Part shown: one piece after another, positions 1 through 7,404 of the stretch
How the letters are laid out: each line of letters starts with the position of its first letter
How positions within the stretch are numbered: position 1 is the first letter of the stretch
Origin: Terana coerulea
Taxonomy: Eukaryota; Basidiomycota; Agaricomycetes; Polyporales; Phanerochaetaceae
Direction: 5' to 3'
NCBI GenBank assembly: GCA_024811115.1
Contig: JAKOGH010001103.1
Coordinates: forward strand, 1-10,618
Length of the DNA: 10,618 nucleotides
Notes under the pieces: model-generated
Told to the model about the DNA's origin: nothing
The model's input: the letters and a program-made list of their open reading frames with translations, nothing else
Database searches by the model: none
Made by a program: the position numbers and the translations under genes

Positions 1-899
1 ACCTGCGGAAAGGGTGAGGTGGGAGGAGATCGAATCGAGGACTGGCAGTGTCCATCGCGGTGTGGCGTCTTTAGTAGCCGGTGCGACTGACAAGAAGCTG
101 GTCAGAGGCCGACTGTCTGTTAGCCAGTCACTGCCAGCCGCTGCACGACCTTCTGAAGTGGTCTACATTCCAAGCCCAGACTCTTCAGCAAATCCTACCC
201 AAATTATTCTTGCAAAACAGCACACAAGCCACCCAAACACCATCGCGTTATGATATGCTGACAGCACTGCAAATCCAGCTACGCTGTGGTAGTGGGCGCG
301 TTTGGGGTGAATGCTGACGTTACTTGCTTCACCCAAAATACAGATAATTGCGCTGAGCATCTAAGAGCTTTCAGGGACACATTTTTAGGCATATATGTTG
401 TGTATGAGGGTGTATGCGTACCTACGGTCGTAGTACATCCTGCACATTGATGGACGACCTGGGGCGAGCGGACGAACAGCGAGCGCTCAGCGCTTAATTC
501 AAAGGCGAAGTAGCCGTGGGAGTGATGCGCCCAGACTTGGTAAGTAAGTTCAGACGTCACCGCTCCGCTGTCCGACTCAGACTCGTACGGTCAACATTTA
601 ACTGCAGCTGCGTCCATCTCTCGAATGCGAACCTGAGCTCAGTGTATCGCCCAGAACTGTGTCTGTTCTCTGCACAATCGCAGGACTAGAGCTTTTTTCT
701 CATCCACAAAATTGGGCGAAAGGGCCGACCCAACCCTGGCTCAAGCAGTTTATTAGCTTGTCGGAGACGGTATGTCGTGATCGGGTTCGAAGACTCTGGC
801 AAGGGAGCTCACACTTTTGGTCTAGCCTGCGCGCAAGGAAGTATAGGTTGCTGACAGCGGTCGAGGCAGAAGCCGATCGCCACAGACATTTCGAGCGAG
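1..899. other. Region without a recognisable gene
   Basis: Nothing here could be tied to a protein or RNA family. The open frames are short, mutually overlapping on both strands, and show no conserved motif. A short inverted match exists (about nine bases, near 42-50 and 129-138). A good splice-donor-like GTAAGTAAG at about 540 has no convincing exon before it. The last 50-60 bases must hold the 5' leader of the glucanase gene that follows; a weak TATA-like GTATAGG lies at 841-847, about 53 bases before its proposed start codon. Confidence 0.5.
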
Positions 900-2314
900 A
901 TGTCAGCCGCAAGGGGTTTGCGCCAGCAGCTGCCGTTCGTGCTCGGGACGACCTCTTTCTTCGCCTTCGCCATCCTCCTCTACGTCCGCCCCCACCTCCA
1001 CGCGTCGCCGTACCGCGTCGTGCACGATCCTTACCAACATGCGTACTGGTTATGCTTATCCGCTCTTTTGTCTCTGCTCTATCCTCACCGCCTTGCCCGC
1101 TGTCAGACCGCACTTTGTGCTCCAAGACACCTTCGTCGGCGACGACTTCTACAGCGGCTTTCTCTGGGAGACGTTTGACGACCCCACGCACGGCCGTGTC
1201 AACTACCTCGATCAGCCGACGACGAAGCAAAACAACTTGACCGAAGGTATGTCCGAGAGTGCATAACACAAGCAGTAGTAGCCTCAACGCGCCGTTTTTT
1301 TTAGTGCGAGATGGAAAGTTCTTCATGCGCGCCGACTCGACAAACGTCGTCCAGCCATCCGCTCGTGGGCGCGACAGCGTCCGCATATCCTCGTACAACG
1401 CCTACGACGAGTCCGTCATCGTCCTCGACCTGCAACATATGCCCGAGGGCTGCGCGACCTGGCCCGCGTTCTGGACGCTCAGCCAAAAGGGCCGTGGCCT
1501 CAGGGAGGTGAGATTGACATTATCGAAGGTGCGCCTTCCCGTCTTCGCTAGAAGGACCGCCGCTGACTTTGCAGGTAGGCGTAAACCTGCAAAAGTCGAA
1601 CGTCATGTCACTGCACACGACGCCGTACTGCACCATGCCGCAGACGCGGCTGCAGTCTGGGTACGCGCACCTCCTTGTTTGCGCTCTTCACGCACTGACA
1701 TATTCGCAGCACGACTGTCTCCACCAACTGCGACGCCAACGCGAACTTCAACCAGGGCTGCAACAGTCAGTCCGCCGACGGCTTCTCCTACGGCTCGCTC
1801 TTCAACTCTGTCGGCGGCGGCTTCTACGTCATGGCGCGCACCAAGGACGAGGGCATCCGCGTCTGGTTCTGGCGCCGCGATGACCCGACCGTGCCGCACG
1901 ACGTGCGCGACAACGGCCCGTTCGACTGGGTCTTTGGGCAGAACAGGGTTATCAGCCCCGACCCGAGCTGGGGCCCGCCAACGGCGTACTTCCCTGTTGA
2001 CAAGGACTTTTGCGACTACGAAAGTCATTTCGACGCGCATTCTATGGTGTTCGACTTGACGTTTTGCGTGAGTGCTCAAGGCTCCTCGCGAGTACGGATA
2101 TTGATTTTTTTTGGTTTGCTAGGGCGACTGGGCGGGCAACGACTACGCCACATCTGGATGCGGAGGTGACTGTGTCGACCGTGAGTACCCATCCTTCTCT
2201 GCATACAGAAGAAAGACCGACCTTATTCTGCCAGTCGTAAACAACCACCCTGAAGAGTTCGTCGACGCCTACTGGGAGATCAATTCACTTCTCGTCTACG
2301 TGAAACAGGATTGA
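900..2314 (+). CDS. GH16 family endo-beta-1,3(4)-glucanase (laminarinase-like), seven exons, catalytic motif disrupted
   Basis: Exons by eye: 900-1042, 1107-1246, 1305-1528, 1575-1660 (or 1579-1660), 1710-2067, 2123-2180, 2235-2314; all introns are GT-AG, 46-64 bases. GH16 hallmarks in order are DPTHGRVNYLDQ, ADSTNVV, GRDSVRISS, LDLQHMPEGCATWPAFWTLS, LHTTPYCTMP, STNCDAN, GGGFYVMARTKDEGI, WFWRR, SHFDAHSMVFDLTFCGDW and AYWEINSLLVYV. The family hydrolyses beta-1,3/1,4-glucans at or outside the fungal wall. Residues 11-29 are hydrophobic after two arginines, so a type II signal anchor or signal peptide is likely. The 900 start is preferred because exon 1 is strongly GC3-biased and the intron at 1043-1106 has a CTCAC branch site about 18 bases before CAG. 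The alternative start at 1039 gives a classical-looking signal peptide without that intron. One base is missing near 1490-1494, so ExDxxE is out of frame. With acceptor 1574 the model is 362 residues, full length but lacking the catalytic residues; with acceptor 1578 it stops at once (TAA 1582-1584). Confidence 0.9.
1487..1580 (+). other. Single-base deletion and competing 3' splice sites at the GH16 catalytic motif
   Basis: The frame before this point ends in SQKG (to 1492). The frame after it, starting at 1495, reads WPQGGEIDIIE, the GH16 nucleophile-Asp-acid/base motif (Glu, Asp, Glu at 1510-1512, 1516-1518 and 1525-1527). Only two bases (1493-1494) lie between, where one codon, probably proline, is expected. 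In the incoming frame the stretch instead reads RGLREVRLTLSK. The intron opens at 1529. Its 3' end offers CAG at 1574 and TAG at 1578: the second suits the ancestral frame, the first restores the downstream frame after the deletion. Confidence 0.85.
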
Positions 2315-3065
2315 CAGCATTCTTACACTCGCTCACCTAGTCCAACTATATACCCATCAGCTACTCTAGAACTGTTGTATACCCGTTTCTCTGGTGTATT
2401 CTTGATGTACCGTCTGCCGACATAACTATCGCCGTTCCATTTAGTGCGCTGTTGCAGATCTGAATCCTTCCCCCTGCTCGTGCATAACACCATGTCCACG
2501 AGCTTGAATGAGGCATTTGCCGCGAAAGCCGCCGCCCACACACTTTTAGAAGAGACGAGGAGACTTGCAGCACCTAAGCGTCAAGGATCGACGCATAAGA
2601 CGAGTTTATGATCACCAACTCCATCCAACTGAACAGTTGAAGCGTGAGGGTGGATAGGTATCTGCGAAGGAGGGCACCAGCTCACGCCTTGATATGCATT
2701 CTGCTCTAGCTTCTGCTATGAGTATATAGATACCGCCAGGCTAAATTTCATATAAATGTAAGTGAGGTTTTGTGCAGCCATTTGAGGAGGCCGCGGCCTC
2801 GAAGCCGTTGCGGTTCTCGGCAGCCGCATAACAAGCCTCCGTATAGTCGGCAATCGCTCCGTTACCGATTTATGAATGAAGAAATGCCATCTGGCTGTCG
2901 TGGGCGGACGCCGCCACGGTGCGGTGATAGGTACACGAAATTTCGACAGCGAGACCACACTTGGCATATTGATGCGCCATTACTGCATTTGGCATCATGT
3001 CGGTCTTTGTGGCGCGCTCTGACATATGCGGCAATCCTCGTAACGGAGTCGGGACATGGATGTAA
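2315..3065. other. Intergenic region downstream of the GH16 gene
   Basis: No gene recognised. The first one or two hundred bases should contain the 3' UTR of the glucanase gene; no canonical AATAAA was seen. A 14-base perfect palindrome of G and C with flanking A/T lies at 2787-2800. TATA-like stretches occur around 2722 and 2750. Open frames of up to 118 codons exist on both strands over 2770-3226, but they oppose each other, show no motif and have no coding-like third-position bias. Confidence 0.5.
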
Positions 3066-3172
3066 AGTAATTTCCGCGGCATCGAATGCCGCAGACAGAC
3101 ATAGTGCAAATAAGAGCGTATGAGTGCATGGATTGCATCGTAACAGGGAGCCCGTAGACAGAGCAAGGCAGT

Positions 3173-3410
3173 AGAGACGGCACCTACGGTCTCTGCCAAA
3201 ATATTAGAGCGTGAGCGTACTAGCACTCAGAAGAGTTGGATGAGACGTACATCGGCCCTCACTGGTATGATCCTTTAGAGCCTTTCGACCTGACGTTCTG
3301 TAAGTATTGGCGTGGGCGTAATTCAGTCACAAAAAGAGATTTCGAAAAAAGCGAATGGTTCGGAGTTCGCCGGTGGCCTGGCCATGTTGAAAACCACGCC
3401 ACTCAAGCCA
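3173..3410. other. Extra DNA in copy A, absent from copy B
   Basis: Copy B goes almost directly from the GTAGACAGAGCAAG anchor through TACTCAGA to the pyrimidine-rich stretch before the gene. Copy A has about 45 additional bases before its ACTCAGA and about 170 after it. No terminal inverted repeats or target duplication were seen. The second part carries a short open frame with FDLTFC near 3280-3300 next to a donor-like GTAAGT, the same six residues found at an intron boundary in the GH16 gene, which is probably chance. Confidence 0.4.
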
Positions 3411-3521
3411 CGCCTTTTCTTACCCTAACCATTACCTTCTTTTCACTGGCATCTCATTCATAACCAACGGAGATCTCCAACCCCTTCCCCGAAAAACAAT
3501 ACCCCATCCTCGATCGCAGCA

Positions 3522-5166
3522 ATGACCGTGAAAGATCGCGTGAACGCCAGTGTCCAAGGCCCGTTGCGGCCACAGGTGCGTTCCTCTTTTATGCTGTTCC
3601 CCCTATAGACATTGACATCAGCAAATCCAGTACAATCCCTTGGAACCGAGGTCTCATCATCCCTCAGTCGCAATACCTCTAGTTCCCTTCAGATATAGCG
3701 ACTTTCTAGTGTATGTTGGCGCCAGTGTACCGCATGAAGACGACACCCACTCTGCGTCGACTGCCGAAGATTGCCTCACCACCTCCGACGGGGACGAGGA
3801 CCTTGCATCCGGTTACGACGAAGCCAAAGCTACGCAGGGATCTGCCGATGAGGTCGATGAGGTCGTTGATGAGGTCGACATCGAGCCCATCGTGGATGAC
3901 CAGAGTTATGTATCGCGAGTCGACCATGAAGTCCATCATGGCTGCGATGAAGGCCGGATCGAGGCCACGAGTGATGACGGCGATGAAGCTGACAACGAGG
4001 CTTCAACCAACGATGAGGGCGCAGACGACTCCCCAAACGAAGATGATGCCGCACCTCGGGGCGAGAAATTGTCAGAGGAGGAGGACACCCTCCTTGTGCG
4101 GCCGAAGGTTTTCCAACCTGGGGCGGAGCACATGTATCTGTCCCAGATGGATGTGAGCATCTCTTTCGTGAACAGTATCATGTAAGGATTGACACCTACC
4201 GACCACAGCATTTGGATGGATGTATGATCCACCACGACGATGAAGATCAGGTCGGAGCTACGAGCGACGACATCGACGAAGCCAGAAATGCGGCCACATA
4301 TGGCGGTGATGATGAAGCTGAACCAGAAGATAGGGACGAGCCTACGGCCGAGGCCGAAGCCGCGTTTGTAAATAAAGACATCAGTATCCCTACATGGGCG
4401 AATGGTCTCCAGCGTGGGGTTGTGCGCAGCTATCTGCCAGAGGCAGAGGTAAGCATCTCTGTGTTGTTCATTGAATATAAATCTTAATGCTTACAAATTG
4501 CAGCCTGTGAACGCGAACGCACGCCTTGCATTCGTACGCCGGGACACTGTGGGGGATGTTAGGTACGCGAAGGGTCATCACGTACACCCAAGTTTATTAA
4601 CAACCCGTAAATCCGGCACAGGAGAAGCGAATATCGCGATGAGGGACCAAGGACCGAGGAAGTCGACGACCACCCGAGTTCTGTGGAGCACATGAGGTCT
4701 TATTTTGAAGGGAGCGTAAATAATGGTACGCCGTAGATTATCATGTAGTTGCATAGGGCTATAACTCATCATAAGTGCAGTAACAACGCATAGAAGATGG
4801 GGCGCACCAGTGCTCACTACATCTGAATCTTTGCCCCGACCAACTCAGCCAACAGGGAATATTATAAGGCCATCTACGCAGCATCGAGACTCATCGATAT
4901 TGTCATATGCTGCGTCCGGAAACGAAGAATACGAAAATACCAACGGAGTGCCAGAGGTGCCATGCTCCACGCCAGTGTTGTCACTGACCGGGGTCATGAC
5001 CGGTCAGGGTCAAAGGTCAGGTCAAAGGGGTCAAAGGGGTCAGTCAATCACTGACCGGTCAAAGATAAGCCGTGGGAATGATGGGATGAGTCATTACGAT
5101 TACATGTATCTTATACTGAGTATACCGGGATGCCTACCACTACGAAATCGAGTGGTGTCGGACTGA
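3522..5166 (+). CDS. Unrecognised acidic protein gene, six exons, 3' end now formed by a transposon
   Basis: Not assigned to a family. Exons: 3522-3575, 3622-4152, 4209-4448, 4504-4562, 4622-4725, 4781-5166, with introns of 46, 56, 55, 59 and 55 bases, all GT-AG. Phases agree throughout and give 457 residues. The start MTVKDRVNASV is matched by MTVQDRVDATV in copy B. Exon 2 is very rich in Asp and Glu, including a DEV repeat, so the protein is probably disordered. The model rests on copy B: RSEYRDEGPRTEEVDD pairs with RSNEHGEGPRTGEVDD with in-frame indels; VTTHRRWGAPVLTT pairs with VSTQRRGVLVLTR across the last intron; TNGVPEVPCST pairs with TNSAPAASCST. The frame enters the transposon at 4973, so about the last 64 residues are transposon-derived. 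A pyrimidine-rich tract at 3413-3450, shared with copy B, may be part of the promoter. A shorter alternative keeps the fourth intron unspliced and stops at 4695. Confidence 0.6.
3847..3876 (+). repeat. Short tandem repeat GATGAGGTC encoding Asp-Glu-Val
   Basis: GATGAGGTC occurs at 3847-3855, 3856-3864 and 3868-3876, the last two separated by one GTT codon. In the gene's frame this reads DEVDEVVDEVD. It lies in the acidic exon 2 and is not present at this length in copy B. Confidence 0.85.
4965..4972. repeat. Target-site duplication, left copy (hAT-like element)
   Basis: CTCCACGC directly before the left CAGTGTTG terminus; an identical copy follows the right terminus at 5735-5742. Eight bases is the duplication length typical of the hAT superfamily. 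Confidence 0.9.
4981..5061. repeat. Left subterminal TGACC/GGTCA repeats of the hAT-like element
   Basis: The 10-base palindrome TGACCGGTCA occurs at 4997-5006 and 5052-5061. Between them GGTCAAAGG-like units repeat in tandem (about 5007-5045). Such subterminal motif clusters are known transposase-binding regions in hAT elements; binding here is inferred. Confidence 0.75.
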
Positions 5167-5473
5167 ATGCAGCCATATAATGTGATTTCATTTTCAAACC
5201 GCTTATATTGCCAGTTTTTCTGGAGGGTCTGTATCCATAGGATGCGCAAGAAGCGTCCGGAAGGGTAGCCTTGTCAGTCTTGGAGGTATGAGACTGTCCA
5301 CTGCTGGTCCCTACAGTTGGTGGCGGCTGAGGGAGGCGTAGCTGTTGAGAGGCACGTAATACGTGCAGGTGCGCCGCCACTAACGTTGCGAGAAGTTGGG
5401 AGGCTTCGGCGAGCACATCGAGGTTATCCACTTCAGGCGCCGGTGTCCCTAACCAGCTCCTCCGCCATTGAAC
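5111..5473 (-). other. Open reading frame inside the hAT-like element, no recognised product
   Basis: The minus-strand frame is open for about 120 codons from a stop at 5474-5476 down to 5111. It lacks an early ATG (a GTG stands at 5429-5431), so it could be an internal exon or a captured gene piece. The part reading RRSWLGTPAPEVDNLDVL followed by AEASQLLATLVAAHLHVL looks helical and protein-like, then comes a proline-rich LPQPPPTVG. No transposase motif was recognised. It may equally be a chance open frame. Confidence 0.25.
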
Positions 5474-5646
5474 TCACATTAGGGTGTTTATAAGGTCTAA
5501 AATAGATCTATGCTACGTCGGACGTATCTATGATCTCGTCGCGATGGCCTGTGCTTGAACTACACCTCCGCGTAGTCTGCGCTTGGTCCGCGGCGTGCGC
5601 CATGACCACATGGGCGCTTGGACTGAAACCTGGGCGCCTGACCCCT

Positions 5647-5722
5647 TGACCGGTCGACTGACCGGTCAACCGACCTACCGGTCACATCAGATTGACCTTT
5701 TCTTGACCGGGTCAAGCTGACC
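5647..5722. repeat. Right subterminal TGACC/GGTCA repeats of the hAT-like element
   Basis: Mirrors the left cluster: TGACCGGTCG at about 5647, TGACCGGTCA at 5659-5668, ACCGGTCA, TTGACC, TGACCGGGTCA and CTGACC in close succession before the right terminus. Confidence 0.75.
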
Positions 5723-5734
5723 TTGCCAACACTG

Positions 5735-5742
5735 CTCCACGC
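5735..5742. repeat. Target-site duplication, right copy (hAT-like element)
   Basis: CTCCACGC, identical to 4965-4972, immediately after the right CAACACTG terminus. Confidence 0.9.
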
Positions 5743-5768
5743 CGCTGCAACCCAAGGCGTCTCCATCA
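5743..5768 (+). other. Leftover exon piece of the acidic gene between two transposons
   Basis: The GCTGCAACCCAAGGC run that starts here (5744 on) matches GTGCAACCCATGGC of copy B near 10470, so this short piece, with the 8-bp duplication before it, is host exon sequence left between the two insertions. With the first element and one duplication removed the frame stays open (PLQPKASPS), but it is shifted by one relative to copy B's frame here. Confidence 0.6.
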
Positions 5769-5822
5769 GGAAAAACCTCCTCACCTAATTAGCCTTTAAA
5801 TAGGACTATTTACACCTATTTA
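5769..5822. repeat. Left terminal inverted repeat of the second transposon
   Basis: GGAAAAACCTCC followed by a four-base variable stretch, CTAATTAG, then AAATAGGACTATTTACACCTAT. It pairs with the complement of 7350-7402: the first 12 bases and CTAATTAG are exact, the remainder is imperfect with small gaps. Confidence 0.75.
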
Positions 5823-6122
5823 GTAAAAATAGTGGAATAGGTAATTTAGGGCCCAGTAGTAAGGTTGCCATTGGCTCTGCAGTTATTTAGCCCTATTTTA
5901 ACGTGGAATAACACCTATTTTTCGGTATTCAGGAGTCTTTGTGCCTTCCAATGCGAAAGTGATTTTAAAATCATGTGATTTTTTACAGTACAAGACACTG
6001 ACTATGCTACAGTAGTTATTACATCGCAGTGAAATGAAGCACATCTGTGCCCCACAACCACATCGGGCTTCAAGTTCAAGCCCCATGTGATCAACATGCG
6101 CACAAGTAGCCGTGGCGGCGAT

Positions 6123-6848
6123 GTGGTAAGCGTACGGGATGTTCACGTGCACGCACTTGCGGCCGCCGGCCTTGAGCTCGCCCTGCAGCGCGTCGAGCAT
6201 GCCCGCAACGACACCGTCTTCGCAGCTGCAGTCCTACATCAACATCCATGCATCACTCATGCAAAGCGGATACGCACTTACAGCAACATGCAACGGAGAG
6301 CGCGGCGTATGAGGCGTCCCGCACCACTCAGTGCTGCTGAAGCTCAATGGGTGACATCCAAATGGCAAGCATGCCCACCCGGGTGCGGCGCGCGTATCAG
6401 CCATAAGGCCTGCGCGGCGCGGTCGCGGTGTACGCCGCGTCAGCGAGGGGTGCGGGGACGGAGGCAGGTTTGAGAGGGCGCAATGTACCTGGCGCGCCCG
6501 GCTGCCTCCCCATTCGCGCGCTGCGGGAGGTTGGTCGCCTCCTCAAACAACACTGCCGCATTGCTCCCCGCCGCGCCAAGGTTATTCAACAGCGCCATCC
6601 GCCTTGCCCATCGCTTGGCCTCTCCTAGCGCGAATTGGCGGTGTTGATGACGGTGCCGTTCACGTGCAGGGGCCGGATGCATGGGTTGAGCGTGCAGAGG
6701 AGATCGCAGGCGGAACGGCGGCGTGCTGCAGCATGGGGAGTAGGTTCACAAGGGACGCGGTGCCCGAGGCGGCCCCAGTGTGCCCAAGGTTGGCCTGCGT
6801 AGACGTGAGGTGCACAGCATGAGAGGCTTTGTCACGCGGCACCTTCTC
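6123..6848 (-). pseudogene. Fragment of a fungal type I polyketide synthase (KS end, linker, AT start)
   Basis: On the minus strand three pieces follow the domain order of iterative fungal synthases. First, the C-terminal ketosynthase: QANLGHTGAASGTASLVNLL, resembling the family's KANxGHxEAASG motif, with its active-site His at 6780-6782. After it come HVNGTVINTANS and then RRMALLNNLGAAGSNAA (6539-6604), the usual KS end. Second, the linker signature PLADAAYTATAPRR (about 6400-6450). Third, an acyltransferase piece ending KCVHVNIPYAYH (6123-6233), like KCxxLxVPYAFHS. The pieces are in different frames, with stops between them, and much of the AT is missing, so this is not functional. Substitutions in the KANxGHxE motif (K to Q, E to G) fit decay. 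The whole relic lies inside the transposon. It resembles non-reducing, orsellinate-type synthases, but the exact class is inferred. Confidence 0.8.
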
Positions 6849-7349
6849 TCATCTATACATACTGACCGATCCCGCACACCATGCCGCAGTCGTGGAGTGT
6901 GTCACTCACCTGCTTATGCTGTCTCACTGTGCAGTGAAACCCTACGGCATGTGGACGAAGTCGCGCGTTGCCAACAGATAAGAGGAGTGCGCCTTCGGGC
7001 TGTGTGTACCCAAACACATGGTGGTGGTAGGAGAGAAAAAACCTCTGCGAATGTCCGGCGACTCTGCGCTGCGCAGTGGAGCTGATGAGGTAATCCGGCA
7101 TTTGCCGAAGCGCCAACTCACGAGCAAAATCCTAGCAAAGGCATCTGCAACATTCAGTAAGCAATGTTATTCCACCTTCTATGTAGCCATGTTCTTACAT
7201 TATCATGAATTTCTTACACTTCCATGGATAGTCACAAATATTCATTAAGCTCTAATAGCTGCGGAGTAGGTGAAATAGCTACGTGAGTACATGAGGTGAG
7301 AATTAGTCAAAATTTAGCGATCTGATAACTGGTATAGCCCGCAATAGGA

Positions 7350-7402
7350 AGTATAGGTAAAATAGACCTAATTTAGACCTAATTAGCTTGGGAGGTTTTT
7401 CC
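7350..7402. repeat. Right terminal inverted repeat of the second transposon
   Basis: Reads GGTAAAATAGACCTAATTTAG, here split for length, then CTAATTAG and GGAGGTTTTTCC at the edge. It is the inverted counterpart of 5769-5822. The host coding frame resumes within two bases. Confidence 0.7.
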
Positions 7403-7404
7403 GG

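Larger units (their letters stand above)
4973..5734. mobile_element. Non-autonomous hAT-like DNA transposon, 762 bp
   Basis: The ends are CAGTGTTG (4973-4980) and its exact reverse complement CAACACTG (5727-5734). They are flanked by the identical 8-bp CTCCACGC. Known hAT elements start with CAG/CAGTG-like ends and make 8-bp duplications, which fits both features. Behind each end lie many TGACC/GGTCA motifs, a usual place for transposase binding. No transposase was recognised inside. The element sits in exon 6 of the acidic gene, breaking it after the codons for CST. Copy B at about 10449 has the same flanking sequence (CATGCTCCAC) without the insert, an empty-site comparison. A minus-strand open frame inside is listed separately. 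Confidence 0.85.
5769..7402. mobile_element. TIR DNA transposon carrying a polyketide synthase fragment, about 1634 bp
   Basis: The ends are GGAAAAACCTCC (5769-5780) and its exact reverse complement (7391-7402). The inverted similarity continues through CTAATTAG and AT-rich ACCTATTT-like motifs for about 50 bases. The termini are AT-rich, while the core (about 6080-6850) is GC-rich, as expected for captured host gene DNA. No transposase was recognised, so it would be non-autonomous. No clear target-site duplication was found: CTCCATCA on the left and GGATGTCC on the right do not match, so the superfamily is open. Insertion is supported by copy B, where the flanking coding frame runs on without this DNA. 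Confidence 0.7.

Noticed and set aside
725..810. tRNA-like TGGCTCAAGCAG followed by GGTTCGAA (A- and B-box-like)
   Set aside because: The bases around TTCGA do not form a T stem and no acceptor stem pairs.
700..1398. 232-codon minus-strand open frame opposite the GH16 5' exons
   Set aside because: It overlaps conserved plus-strand GH16 exons, is Arg-rich with a GGGGGRRGG run, and has no motif; it is the shadow of a GC3-biased gene.
1259..2059. 266-codon continuous open frame on the plus strand
   Set aside because: It crosses several introns. Only its first half (VRDGKFF to SQKG) is GH16-like; after the frameshift and introns it reads unrelated, Arg/Thr/Ser-rich sequence typical of a GC-rich shadow frame.
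2770..3226. Opposed open frames of 117 and 118 codons
   Set aside because: They overlap on opposite strands, have no motif or coding bias, and the sequence is not conserved in copy B except at its right end.
3706..4235. Minus-strand and second plus-strand frames over the acidic exon (His/Arg-rich and Ser-rich)
   Set aside because: They are shadows of the repetitive GAT/GAC/GAG codons of the acidic frame; the acidic frame alone joins correctly across the splice sites.
4997..5668. TGACCGGTCA copies read as a CRISPR array or operator set
   Set aside because: Spacing is irregular, there are no unique spacers of constant size, and the motifs cluster at both ends of a transposon, which explains them better.
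6853..7116. Upstream continuation of the polyketide synthase on the minus strand
   Set aside because: The expected HGTGTQAGD-like ketosynthase region is not recognisable; HAVGFHCTVRQHKQ is too weak to count.
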